Positions 29,855 through 39,978 of a stretch of DNA of 64,000 nt are shown piece by piece. A program made the translations under genes and the position numbers. Below the pieces are notes generated by a model. It did no database searches. It was not told the DNA's origin and saw nothing but the letters and a program-made list of their open reading frames with translations. The stretch covers positions 124,001 through 188,000 of the forward strand of contig CAJYTY010000022.1 of the NCBI GenBank assembly GCA_913777945.1, read 5' to 3'. Source of the stretch: an uncultured Acinetobacter sp. (GTDB lineage Bacteria; Pseudomonadota; Gammaproteobacteria; Pseudomonadales; Moraxellaceae). Each line of letters opens with the position of its first letter. The stretch's first letter is position 1.

Positions 29855-29882
29855 AGGCTTCTCCCAGATCACAGGAGGCCTA
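29854..29882 (-). promoter_or_regulatory. Shine-Dalgarno/start-codon sequestering hairpin
   Basis: Minus-strand RNA UAGGC-CUCC-UGUGAUCUG-GGAG-AA-GCCUA, ending on the A of the AUG at 29854. Confidence 0.6.
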
Positions 29883-29936
29883 AGCAAGAAGACGACATTC
29901 TGCCCAACAAAAAATGCAGACGGATAAGAAGAACAT
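29880..29936 (-). CDS. Possible 18-codon leader peptide MFFLSVCIFCWAECRLLA
   Basis: ATG at 29936 to TAG at 29880; stop codon lies at the 5' foot of the SD hairpin. No clear SD of its own. Confidence 0.35.
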   Translation of the reverse strand: MFFLSVCIFCWAECRLLA

Positions 29937-29954
29937 GATGAAAAATGATAAACA

Positions 29955-30061
29955 GGCTATCTCATTGCAAGATAGCCACCCTAAATGTGTACTAACTTGC
30001 TCAGAGAATAACGCGCTTAACCGTTTGACAGCACAACCTCGAACAACTTCCCACTTAGGGT
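29955..30061 (-). promoter_or_regulatory. Candidate structured 5' leader RNA (riboswitch-like)
   Basis: 10-bp closing helix 30061-30052 with 29987-29978 (ACCCUAAGUG / CAUUUAGGGU), immediately abutting an 8-bp hairpin 29977-29955. Confidence 0.5.
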
Positions 30062-30138
30062 CTCCTCGTATTAAATTTGCACGTATTATATTTCTCTAAA
30101 ATTAATTTACAAGACGTGCATTTAAAAATTTTAGCGGT

Positions 30139-30582
30139 CTATAGCTCGCGAACCACTACGGTTTTGGCCATTTTGTCATGCCAGCCTTGCTTCTTGCTAT
30201 CAAAAGCGATCCAGAAAAAGCCCAAAAATAAAACCAAAGTAGATGGAAAATAACCAATATAGCGCAAAATAGCTTGCCCCCATGTTAAGGGATGTCCCGT
30301 TTGTTCATCGAGTACTTTTAAGCGCATCAGACGTTTTCCTGGCGTTCCTTTTAAAAAAATCCAAAACAAAATGGAATAAATAAATGGAAAAACGTAGTTG
30401 ATGATTGCATCAAACCAAGGCGAAGATTGTCGATCACTTAATCCAGTCGAAAAGATCAAATCCATATCGCCATGGTAAAAAATCCAAGCAGCCGGAATCA
30501 CTGCAAGCATAATAATCAAGGTATCAATAATTGTTGCACCTACACGCAACCAAAATCCCGCATATTCATATTTATAGGTCAT
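30139..30582 (-). CDS. RDD-family membrane protein
   Basis: AGFWLRVGATIIDTLI, KGTPGKRLMRLKVLDEQTG. Confidence 0.85.
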   Translation of the reverse strand: MTYKYEYAGFWLRVGATIIDTLIIMLAVIPAAWIFYHGDMDLIFSTGLSDRQSSPWFDAIINYVFPFIYSILFWIFLKGTPGKRLMRLKVLDEQTGHPLTWGQAILRYIGYFPSTLVLFLGFFWIAFDSKKQGWHDKMAKTVVVREL

Positions 30583-30692
30583 GATGATGTCTCATTATTG
30601 TGTTTTAGATTTTTTAAACTAAAAATGATCATGATTTCTTATTTGTGCAGACCTCAAAATGCTTTAGACACATGTTGAGGTCTGTTTACAAC

Positions 30693-31499
30693 TTATATTG
30701 ATTGTACAATTTCAGGATAAATTCCGGTTCCTTCTGGCCACGGCGTGAGTAACTCAAAACCTGTATCAGTCACCGCCACCATATGTTCCCATTGTGCAGA
30801 TAAAGATTTATCCGTGGTTACCACAGTCCAGCCATCACTCAATTCTTTCACATGCTGTTTGCCCGCATTTACCATCGGCTCAATGGTAAATACCATCCCC
30901 TTTTGCAATACCATGCCCTGATTCGGTTGACCATAGTGCAGAATATTCGGCTGTTCATGATAGACCTTTCCAATTCCATGACCGCAATATTCACGCACAA
31001 TGGAATAACCTTCAGTTTCGGCAACTTTTTGAATGGCATGACCAATGTCGCCCAAAGTAGCGCCAGGTTTGACACTGAGTATTCCGGCACGCATCGCATT
31101 ATAAGTGGTCATCACCAGTTTTTTTGCTTCTGGCTGTACATCTCCCACCAGATACATGCGACTGGTATCGCCAAAATATCCATCTTTAATAATCGCAACA
31201 TCGATATTGATAATATCGCCATCTTGTAAAATTTTACTTGGCGATGGAATACCATGACAGACTACCTCATTGACTGAGGTACAGATAGTCTTGGTAAAGC
31301 CGTGATAGCCGACATTTGCTGGAATTACGTTCAGCGTATTTACAATAAAATCATGACAACGTTGATCAAGCTCATCTGTACTCACGCCAGGCTTTACATA
31401 TTGACCGATCATTTCAAGCACTTGAGCAGCCAAACGCCCAGATACACGTAGATGTTCTAAGTCTTGCTGGTCTTTAATCGTTACAGTTGATGCACGCAT
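30693..31499 (-). CDS. map: Type I methionine aminopeptidase
   Basis: GYHGFTKTICTSVNEVVCHGIP, YCGHGIGKVYHEQP, FTIEPMV. Confidence 0.95.
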   Translation of the reverse strand: MRASTVTIKDQQDLEHLRVSGRLAAQVLEMIGQYVKPGVSTDELDQRCHDFIVNTLNVIPANVGYHGFTKTICTSVNEVVCHGIPSPSKILQDGDIINIDVAIIKDGYFGDTSRMYLVGDVQPEAKKLVMTTYNAMRAGILSVKPGATLGDIGHAIQKVAETEGYSIVREYCGHGIGKVYHEQPNILHYGQPNQGMVLQKGMVFTIEPMVNAGKQHVKELSDGWTVVTTDKSLSAQWEHMVAVTDTGFELLTPWPEGTGIYPEIVQSI

Positions 31500-31860
31500 G
31501 TAATTACCCTCGGTCGTATCCGACTTATTATACTAGTTTTGAGAATCATTAACATAACTATCATGGAATGGCTCAATTTCCAATTCGGCACAACACAATA
31601 AAAAACTCAAAATAGATTAATATTTGCACATTTAATGTAAATTTGATGAATAAATGAATAAAAATTTTATTCGCAATAAAAGTTTGAAATTAAAAATGTT
31701 GGCAAAGATATCAAGTATATAAATTAAACAGTGTGCTTTTTTACTAAACAATCAGGCAGAAAATAGGTGTTTTTATTAATTTTTGGGCCGTGCGAATTGC
31801 ACAAAAATGGCTCCTTTTGCTCTAAAATTCGCGCTTCTTTACTGCGTCTCACCTTTTTTT

Positions 31861-33153
31861 ATGACTAGTCTTCGTACTTCAGATATTATTGCATTGGGGT
31901 TTATGACCTTTGCTCTATTTATTGGGGCTGGCAATATTATCTTCCCACCGATTGTTGCACAACAAGCAGGTGAACACGTCTGGCTTGCTGCTGCAGGATT
32001 CTTGATCACCGCAGTGGGTCTACCAGTCATCACGATTATGGCCTTGTCTCGTATGGAAGGTTCCATCGCGATGATCAGCTCACCGCTTGGACGTGTTTTC
32101 AGCTTAATTTTGACCGTTGTGTGTTATCTGTCTGTCGGTCCACTTTTTGCTACTCCACGAACTGCCACTGTTTCGTATGAAATTGGCTTTTCATCGTTTT
32201 TTGGCACATCTGCAAGCAGTTTGTTGATCTACAGTATCGTGTATTTTGCTGTAGTAACTTTGGTTTCATTGTATCCAAACAAACTTCTCGATACCGTTGG
32301 CCATGTATTGGCACCTCTTAAGATTTTCGCGTTGGCGATTTTAGGTATTGCTGCGGTTGCAATTCCATCAGGTTATATCCCACCAGCCATCAACAACTAC
32401 GTCACCAACCCGGTGTCGGAAGGTTTTGTAAATGGCTATTTGACTATGGATACTTTAGGTGCACTGGTTTTTGGTATCGTCATTATTCAGGCGATTTACT
32501 CGCGTGGTGTAAGTGATCCGAAACTGGTTACACGTTATGCTGTCATTGCCAGCATTATTTCTGGTATTGGTTTAACACTGGTTTATTTAAGCTTGTTTAA
32601 ACTCGGCTTAGGTAGTCATGAAGTTGCACCAAATGCGAGCAACGGTGCTGTGATTTTGCACGCTTATGTGCAGCATGCCTTTGGAAACCTAGGTACTTGG
32701 TTTTTATCTGGCCTGATTTTCCTTGCCTGTATGGTGACCGCGATTGGCCTCACCTGTGCATGTGCTGAGTATTTTGCGCAATTAACTAAACTTCCTTACA
32801 AATTATTTGTATTTGTGCTGGTCGGTTTCTCGCTCATTATCTCAAATCTTGGTTTGACTAAACTGATTGCGGTGTCGGTACCGGTACTGACTGCAATTTA
32901 TCCACCTGCAATTGTGGTGATTATGCTGAGTTTCTTCTGGAAATTCTGGAAAAAACCATCCAACGTTGTAGGCCCTGTGACTGCATGCTCATTCTTGTTT
33001 GGTATTATAGAAGGCTTAAAAACAGCCGGTTTCACAGATGCACTTCCATCGTTTGTGCAGCATTTGCCACTCAATGAGCAAAATTTAGCATGGTTGATCC
33101 CATCTTTAGTGGTACTCGTCATTTCTATTGTGATCGATAAAGTGAAAAATTAA
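31861..33153 (+). CDS. brnQ: Branched-chain amino acid transport system II carrier protein
   Basis: ORF track 31783..33153; IALGFMTFALFIGAGNIIFPPIVAQQAGE typical of BrnQ. Confidence 0.92.
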   Translation: MTSLRTSDIIALGFMTFALFIGAGNIIFPPIVAQQAGEHVWLAAAGFLITAVGLPVITIMALSRMEGSIAMISSPLGRVFSLILTVVCYLSVGPLFATPRTATVSYEIGFSSFFGTSASSLLIYSIVYFAVVTLVSLYPNKLLDTVGHVLAPLKIFALAILGIAAVAIPSGYIPPAINNYVTNPVSEGFVNGYLTMDTLGALVFGIVIIQAIYSRGVSDPKLVTRYAVIASIISGIGLTLVYLSLFKLGLGSHEVAPNASNGAVILHAYVQHAFGNLGTWFLSGLIFLACMVTAIGLTCACAEYFAQLTKLPYKLFVFVLVGFSLIISNLGLTKLIAVSVPVLTAIYPPAIVVIMLSFFWKFWKKPSNVVGPVTACSFLFGIIEGLKTAGFTDALPSFVQHLPLNEQNLAWLIPSLVVLVISIVIDKVKN

Positions 33154-33212
33154 TCGTTTTCACCCATCGTTAATGTAAGCGCGTGCTTTATCCAAGCCGT
33201 ATCTTGCAATCA

Positions 33213-33254
33213 ATAAAAATGCCGTCGTTTTTACCCAAAACAGGCATTTTTTAT
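33213..33254 (+). terminator. Terminator of brnQ
   Basis: aaaaatgcc ... ggcattttttatt. Confidence 0.65.
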
Positions 33255-33577
33255 TTGATCCTGATAAAAATTATAAAACTATCTTTTCTGGCTCATTTTT
33301 TGCTTAACAATAATGAAGCATCTACGTGACACTTTTGTCGAATATTGATCGCGTTATTCCTATCGTATACTGAAGCTACACTTTAAGATGCTTTAATATT
33401 TTCGAGCTAAATATTATTATTTTTCTTGAATAATGATGCAGTGTATTATCATTTTTGTATATCAAGTGAAAAAATAATAGTATCAACTCTTGAAATAGAA
33501 TCTAAATCGCAGTACAACAAATGATATAGCAATTCGCTACTGTGATTTAAACGTAAATAAACATGGGAGGGGTGGAG

Positions 33578-33838
33578 ATGTCATCAATACATTTCAATAA
33601 GCAAGTCTTCATTAACACTCTGAAGACCTCAAATATGGTCGTATATGGAGTAACCACGTTTGCTCTGATGCTTACGATCATGTTTCAAGGCATGATTAAG
33701 GGTAACTTAAAGCCCGAATACTTTGGCTATGCCTTGATCGTATCTTTCGCCTTCTGTGTCTGGGCTTTCGTCGACCATAAGTTTCGAAAACTGGGTGCCG
33801 AAAGAGCCAAATCTAAATTTGAGAAAATGGATGAGTAA
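33578..33838 (+). CDS. Small uncharacterised membrane protein (two predicted TM segments)
   Basis: ORF track 33563..33838; start MSSIHFNK at 33578 behind GGGAGGGGTGGAG; two hydrophobic stretches. Confidence 0.7.
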   Translation: MSSIHFNKQVFINTLKTSNMVVYGVTTFALMLTIMFQGMIKGNLKPEYFGYALIVSFAFCVWAFVDHKFRKLGAERAKSKFEKMDE

Positions 33839-33853
33839 TCATCCATTTTTTTC
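33822..33853 (+). terminator. Terminator overlapping the stop codon of the small membrane protein
   Basis: aaatggatga-gtaa-tcatccattttttt. Confidence 0.8.
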
Positions 33854-34306
33854 ATCTGTTTGAACTTAAATTACTTACTCACTTTTATTATTTTTATTTT
33901 TTGACCATTTTTGCCAATTGCCCTTCTCTCTTATTTAATCTTATACGTTCTATTCAAAATATCATGACTTATCGCTTTAAAATACGTTCAATTACTCGCA
34001 TCATTACTCCCGCTTAATACTTGCGTTTAAAGTCACCCACTTTTATAGCCGCATCCGCTTACTAAATTAATTTGACGAATTATATGTAACTTGCAGAAAA
34101 GTTTCCATTTTTGTTTGAGCTTTTGACTAAAAAATAAGTGAGTTGGTACTTTATCATATCGATAATTTTATGAAGTTCTGTTAAAGTTTCACCGGAAGCT
34201 AAGTCCTATTTTTAAGTTTAACTTGATTTAAAATGACGATGAATTGGCTTCTTTTTTATATCCTGAGCATTTCAAGGTCTTCATTAAAATTATCAAAGGA
34301 AGCTTT

Positions 34307-37156
34307 ATGTTAGTACTTGAGCCCCAACATGTTCACATGCATCAACATGCTGGTGATAAAGCAGAAGCGCTACAATGTTTAATAAATATTCTGGTTGAAG
34401 ACCAACTCGTAACTGCTGAATATCTTTCTGGACTTGAGGCACGTGAAAAGCAAAGCGCGACATATTTGGGTCAAGGGATTGCGATTCCACATGGAACACC
34501 ACAATCACGAGAATTTATTTTAAACACAGGTGTTCGTTTAGCACATTTTCCAGACGGTGTTGTCTGGGACGGTGAAAATGTTATTTACTTGGCTGTGGTT
34601 ATTGCAGCAAAATCAGATGAACATTTGCAGGTTTTACAAATTCTGACGCGTGCGTTGAGTAAAGATGTACATGAGTTGGTTAAGTCTGCTACAACAGCAG
34701 AACAGATTATCGAAATTTTACAAGCACAGCCCCAATCATTGGTCTTGCATGAAAATTTAATTCAAACCGATACACAGGTTGACGATATCGAAGACTTCTT
34801 CTGGAATGCAAGTAAGCTTCTCAAACAACAAAAATTGGTTGAACCTGGTTTTATTAGTCAACTTAATCCTATAAATACGATTCAAATTCAAGATGATCTT
34901 TGGTCAATTTCAGGTTCAGGTTATGTAAAACAACCTGCCGTGAGTATTGTGAAAGCTAAACAACCATTGGCTTTTCAAGGCAGTACCATCAAAACCCTGA
35001 TTTGTATTGCTGAAAATGAACAGCTCGATACACAACAATTTAACCGCTTGATGGATGTGCTGTTTCAACCACAAGTACAACAACAGCTAGACGATGAGCA
35101 ATCTAGCAATCAAATTGCCAAACTTGTTGGTGCAGAAACGATTCCAGACTGGCCTTCACGCAATATTTTACTTGCCAATGCCCATGGTTTACATGCACGC
35201 CCGGCAACACAACTGGTGAACCTCACCAAAACCTTTAGTGGTGATCTTCAGGTATCAGTAGATGGGGGTAGTTTTGTTTCTGCAAAAAGCCTGACTAAAC
35301 TCCTGTCTTTGGGTTGTCAACGTGGTCAACGCCTAACCTTTATTGCAGAACCTGATACAGATGCAATTTTGGCACTCGATCAGATTGTCGAGGCTGTACG
35401 TGATGGTTTAGGTGAAGAAGTTGAGCCAATTGAAGAAAATCTGTTTTTAAATTCAGTACTTGATCAGGACAGCTCGGCTGAAACCGAACAGTATGAAATT
35501 ACCCATTGCGGTATTGCAGCCTCTTCTGGTTTAGCATTTGGCCCTGCGCATGTCATTAAGCCGAAAAAATTTAATTACGATCGTTATGCAGGCAGTTTAA
35601 AAGAAGAAAAAGAAAAGCTTGAGATTGCAATTCGTACGGTTAAAAACACCATTCACCAATACATTTCAAAATCTGCATCGAAAGACATCAAGCAAATTTT
35701 TCTTGCTCACCTTGAAATGCTTGATGACCCAGATCTGATTCAACAAGTTCATTTGGCGTTAAATCACAATTTAAGTGCGGCCGCTGCATGGCATGAACAT
35801 ATTGAAAAAGCAGCCAAGGCACAAGAAGGCTTGAAGGATAAACTGCTTGCAGAACGTGCTGCTGATTTGCGTGATATCGGCGATAAGGTTTTGGCCATTT
35901 TGTGTAATGAGCCTGAAGTGGAAGAGCCAGAGCAGCCTTATATCCTGATTATGCATGATGTAGGTCCGAGCGATGTTGCCCGCCTAAACAAAGATCGTGT
36001 CGCAGGTATTTTGACGTCGATTGGTGGTGCAAGTGCGCACAGTGCGATTGTCGCTCGTGCTTTAGGTATTCCGGCTGTTGTGGGTGCAGGTGATGCTGTA
36101 CTGAACATTGATTCGCATGCAGTTGTACTCATTAACGGTGACACAGGTGAATTCGAAGTAAATCCTTCACCTGAACAGATTGAACATGCAATTCGTGAAC
36201 GCGAAGTACAGCGTCTACGCCGTGAAGAAGCTGAAAAATCTGCACACGAGCCAGCGATTACCACAGACCAGCATCAAATCGAAATTGCTGCCAATGTTGG
36301 AAAAATTGTCGATACGGCTAAAGCTGTTCAAAACGGCGCAGAAGCCATTGGCTTATTGCGTACTGAACTGGTATTTATGTCGCATAACAGCGCACCAGAT
36401 GAATTAGCTCAAGAAAAAGATTACCGTCATGTACTTGATGCACTCGAAGGCCGTCCACTTGTCGTTCGTACACTTGATGTAGGTGGAGACAAGCCACTTC
36501 CATACTTACCGATTGCAGCCGAAGAAAATCCGTTTTTGGGATTACGCGGTATTCGTTTGACTTTACGCAAACCAACATTACTGCGTCAGCAATTAATTGC
36601 ATTGCTTAAATCGGCAGATAATCGCCCACTGCGTATTATGTTCCCAATGGTTGGTCGAGTTGAAGAATGGCGCGCTGCTAAAGGCATCTTAGACGAAGTA
36701 CTAGAGCAGTATCCGTGTGAAAACCTTGAAGTCGGCATCATGATTGAGGTTCCTTCCGCAGCGCTCTTGACCCCTATTTTAGCTAAAGAGGTCGACTTCT
36801 TTAGTATCGGTACAAATGACTTAACGCAATACACCATGGCAATTGACCGTGGTCATCCGATTTTATCGGCTGAAGCAGACGGACTTCACCCAAGTATCCT
36901 GCTTTTAATTGATCAAACGGTACGTGCTGCACATGCCAATAACAAATGGGTGGGTATTTGTGGTGAACTTGCCGCAGATCCTAAAGCTGTACCCATTTTA
37001 ATGGGACTTGGTGTTGATGAGCTCAGTATGTCAATTTCTAGCATTCCACTAGTTAAGGCTCAAGTGCGTCACTTAAATTATGCTGAGTGTCAAAAACTCG
37101 CGCAAAAAGCATTGCTTTGCGATAGTGCGACTGCAGTTCGTGAATTGGCGGAATAA
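34307..37156 (+). CDS. fruB: PTS fructose EIIA-HPr-EI fusion
   Basis: ORF track 34244..37156; EIIA IAIPHGTPQSR, HPr NAHGLHARPATQLV, EI GGASAHSAIVARALGIPAVVG, GTNDLTQYTMAIDR. Confidence 0.95.
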   Translation: MLVLEPQHVHMHQHAGDKAEALQCLINILVEDQLVTAEYLSGLEAREKQSATYLGQGIAIPHGTPQSREFILNTGVRLAHFPDGVVWDGENVIYLAVVIAAKSDEHLQVLQILTRALSKDVHELVKSATTAEQIIEILQAQPQSLVLHENLIQTDTQVDDIEDFFWNASKLLKQQKLVEPGFISQLNPINTIQIQDDLWSISGSGYVKQPAVSIVKAKQPLAFQGSTIKTLICIAENEQLDTQQFNRLMDVLFQPQVQQQLDDEQSSNQIAKLVGAETIPDWPSRNILLANAHGLHARPATQLVNLTKTFSGDLQVSVDGGSFVSAKSLTKLLSLGCQRGQRLTFIAEPDTDAILALDQIVEAVRDGLGEEVEPIEENLFLNSVLDQDSSAETEQYEITHCGIAASSGLAFGPAHVIKPKKFNYDRYAGSLKEEKEKLEIAIRTVKNTIHQYISKSASKDIKQIFLAHLEMLDDPDLIQQVHLALNHNLSAAAAWHEHIEKAAKAQEGLKDKLLAERAADLRDIGDKVLAILCNEPEVEEPEQPYILIMHDVGPSDVARLNKDRVAGILTSIGGASAHSAIVARALGIPAVVGAGDAVLNIDSHAVVLINGDTGEFEVNPSPEQIEHAIREREVQRLRREEAEKSAHEPAITTDQHQIEIAANVGKIVDTAKAVQNGAEAIGLLRTELVFMSHNSAPDELAQEKDYRHVLDALEGRPLVVRTLDVGGDKPLPYLPIAAEENPFLGLRGIRLTLRKPTLLRQQLIALLKSADNRPLRIMFPMVGRVEEWRAAKGILDEVLEQYPCENLEVGIMIEVPSAALLTPILAKEVDFFSIGTNDLTQYTMAIDRGHPILSAEADGLHPSILLLIDQTVRAAHANNKWVGICGELAADPKAVPILMGLGVDELSMSISSIPLVKAQVRHLNYAECQKLAQKALLCDSATAVRELAE

Positions 37157-37162
37157 TAACCC

Positions 37163-38095
37163 ATGGCAAAAATTTTAACGATTACTCTAAATCCAGCTAT
37201 TGATATCACTATCGAACTTGAAACACTTCATGTCGGTGCAGTCAATCGTCAGCAGCATGTACAACTACATGCTGCAGGTAAAGGATTAAATGTTGCACAG
37301 GTCTTACATGATTTGGGGCATGATGTCATTGTTTCGGGCTTCTTAGGGGTAAGAAATCGAGAGATTTTTGATCGCCACTTTGAAGAAATGCACTTTGAAA
37401 ATCAGTTTATCTATATTCCGGGCGAAACACGCCAGAATGTCAAAATTGCAGAACACTCTGGCCGCATGACGGATATTAACGGTAAAGGTTTTCTGGTTTC
37501 TGAAAGTGACAAGCAACGCTTGATGCTTCAGATTCATCAGGCTACTCAAGAAGTCGAATGCGTTGTCATTGGTGGAAGTTTGCCACAAGGATTTTCAGTA
37601 GACGATTTAAAAGCATTAATGGATATGTTGCAAAAAGCCAATAAACTGGTCGCAATTGATACCAGTGGTGAAGCACTTGTCGCCGCGATTTCAATGCATC
37701 CTTGGATGATCAAACCCAATACCGATGAACTTGAAGAAAGTTATGGTAAGAAGCTCACCGAACTGTCTGAACAAATCGAATTGTTTAAAGCGCTCGATAG
37801 CCGTATTGAGCATGTTGTGATTTCGATGGGTGAAGACGGTGTGCACTGGCTCAACCCTGCTCAAGCATTAAAATCGTTGCCGCCTAAAGTAGAAGTGAAA
37901 AGTACAGTAGGTGCAGGTGATTCATTGTTGGCAGGAATGATACATGGTTTGGTCAGCAAGCTCTCTGCCGAAGAAACACTTCAAACGGCAACTGCAATTG
38001 CAAGTAATGCTGTGAGCCAAATTGGCTTTCGCGTACCAACAGAAGAAAAGCTGTTGAATCTTAAACAACAAACCACTATCAAATCATTGAGTTAA
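37163..38095 (+). CDS. fruK: 1-phosphofructokinase
   Basis: TLNPAIDITIEL, GKGLNVAQVL, STVGAGDSLLAGMIHG. Confidence 0.95.
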   Translation: MAKILTITLNPAIDITIELETLHVGAVNRQQHVQLHAAGKGLNVAQVLHDLGHDVIVSGFLGVRNREIFDRHFEEMHFENQFIYIPGETRQNVKIAEHSGRMTDINGKGFLVSESDKQRLMLQIHQATQEVECVVIGGSLPQGFSVDDLKALMDMLQKANKLVAIDTSGEALVAAISMHPWMIKPNTDELEESYGKKLTELSEQIELFKALDSRIEHVVISMGEDGVHWLNPAQALKSLPPKVEVKSTVGAGDSLLAGMIHGLVSKLSAEETLQTATAIASNAVSQIGFRVPTEEKLLNLKQQTTIKSLS

Positions 38096-38099
38096 TCTG

Positions 38100-39824
38100 A
38101 TGCAGACAGTTCAATCCCTCTTATTTGTGATCAATAGTACGCAGCAGTACGTCAATGCTTCGATTTTGGCAAAAAAGTTGACTCAATCTGCAAACAAATT
38201 GGGCTATACCAGCACGACTATTGCATCAAAAGATGATATTCCACAGCATAATGTCGATGTTGTGGTGTTTCTGGGTGATCTACCGAGTAATGTTGCTGCG
38301 TACCCTGCAAACTTGGTCGCACAAATTCGTTTGGATGATGCCACAAAGAATACAGATGAATTACTCAGTCATGCCTTAAACAATGCTCAAGCTGCAAGTG
38401 AGTCTGCCTCACTCATAGCTTCAACTGGCAATCAGGCAAAACGCTTTGTTGCAATCACAGCTTGCCCAACGGGTGTAGCGCACACCTTTATGGCTGCTGA
38501 GGCTTTACAACAAGGTGCGACCAAGCACGACTATATCATTGATGTTGAAACCCAAGGCTCTGTTGGCGCAAAAAACATTCTGACAGCAGAAGCGATTGAA
38601 GCGGCCGACATTGTCATTTTGGCAACAGATATTGAAGTGAATACCGACCGCTTTGTGGGTAAACGCGTTTATCGTTGCAGCACAGGCTTTGCCTTAAAAC
38701 AAACTGACAAGGCGTTTCAACAAGCGATTAGCGAAGCGAAGGTTCTTGAATCGTCCAAGCAAGCTGCAACCGCAGCGTCTGGCTCAGCGACAAAAGAAAA
38801 GGCTGGCGTGTACAAACACCTACTGACAGGTGTTTCTTTCATGCTACCTATGGTGGTTGCGGGTGGCTTGCTTATCGCACTATCGCTATGTTTTGGTTTA
38901 AATGCTGCTGAACAAAGCGGAAGTTTAGCTTATGTTTTGAAGCAAATTGGTGTAACAGCTTTTACACTCATGGTGCCGATGTTGTCTGGCTATATTGCCT
39001 ATTCAATTGCCGACCGCCCAGGCTTAACACCAGGACTGATTGGGGGCTTATTGGCGACCCAGTTACAAGCAGGCTTTTTGGGCGGGATTGTTTCAGGTTT
39101 CCTTGCTGGTTATATCGCGTTGTTCTTGGCCAAAAAAATCAAGTTGCCAACCAGCCTTGAGTCATTAAAACCAATCCTCATTGTTCCATTATTGGGAACA
39201 TTATCGGTTGGTTTGATCATGTACTATGTTGTGGGTAGTCCGGTTGCTCAAATCTTTGAAATGATGAAAGACTTCCTGAACAACATGGGTACAACCAACG
39301 CTGTGTTGATGGGAATTGTTTTGGCATCGATGATGTGTATCGATTTGGGTGGGCCAATCAACAAAGCAGCTTATGCTTTTACTGTAGGCCTTTTAACCAC
39401 CAATACGTATATGCCAATGGCTGCCACAATGGCGGGCGGTATGGTACCTGCACTCGGAATGGCGCTGGCTACATTCTTTGCGAAAAATAAATTTAATACG
39501 GGCGAACGCGATGCCGGTAAGGCTGCATTTGTTTTGGGCTTGTGTTTTATTTCTGAAGGTGCAATTCCATTTGCAGCAAAAGATCCGATGCGAGTAATTC
39601 CAACCTGTATCGCTGGTGGTGCAGTCACAGGTGCGCTTGTTGCACTATTTCATTGCGAGCTGGTTACACCGCATGGTGGCGTATTTGTATTACTGATTCC
39701 AAATGCAATCAACCACGCGTGGCTGTATCTCATTGCGATTGCTGCAGGCAGCTTAGTAACAGGTCTGAGCTACGCTTTACTCAAGCGCCGTGAAGCAGCA
39801 CCTTTGGTTGCACAAAAAGCTTAA
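38100..39824 (+). CDS. fruA: PTS fructose EIIBC
   Basis: EIIB TACPTGVAHTFMAAEAL; EIIC GVSFMLPMVVAGGLLIAL, ISEGAIPFAAKDP. Confidence 0.95.
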   Translation: MQTVQSLLFVINSTQQYVNASILAKKLTQSANKLGYTSTTIASKDDIPQHNVDVVVFLGDLPSNVAAYPANLVAQIRLDDATKNTDELLSHALNNAQAASESASLIASTGNQAKRFVAITACPTGVAHTFMAAEALQQGATKHDYIIDVETQGSVGAKNILTAEAIEAADIVILATDIEVNTDRFVGKRVYRCSTGFALKQTDKAFQQAISEAKVLESSKQAATAASGSATKEKAGVYKHLLTGVSFMLPMVVAGGLLIALSLCFGLNAAEQSGSLAYVLKQIGVTAFTLMVPMLSGYIAYSIADRPGLTPGLIGGLLATQLQAGFLGGIVSGFLAGYIALFLAKKIKLPTSLESLKPILIVPLLGTLSVGLIMYYVVGSPVAQIFEMMKDFLNNMGTTNAVLMGIVLASMMCIDLGGPINKAAYAFTVGLLTTNTYMPMAATMAGGMVPALGMALATFFAKNKFNTGERDAGKAAFVLGLCFISEGAIPFAAKDPMRVIPTCIAGGAVTGALVALFHCELVTPHGGVFVLLIPNAINHAWLYLIAIAAGSLVTGLSYALLKRREAAPLVAQKA

Positions 39825-39837
39825 GTTATACGTGTTA

Positions 39838-39869
39838 TAAAAAAGAGAGGTTATCCTCTCTTTTTTTAT
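39838..39869 (+). terminator. Terminator of fruBKA
   Basis: aaaaaagagagg-ttat-cctctcttttttt. Confidence 0.85.
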
Positions 39870-39978
39870 GTCCTGATTTTTTGATTCGTCACGAATAAGC
39901 GAAATTGTCTGGATTTGTCATAAAGAATTGGTTATAAGTGATTTTTAAGCTTTAATATGAATACTCAGCAAAACGCTT

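Noticed and set aside
29412-29927. 171-aa plus-strand ORF opposite the beta-barrel gene
   Set aside because: Cys/Trp-rich composition and no recognisable domain; likely shadow, although it also crosses the leader region.
31530-31560. Fur-box-like GAGAATCATTAACAT upstream of map
   Set aside because: Only a partial match and no iron-related gene adjacent.
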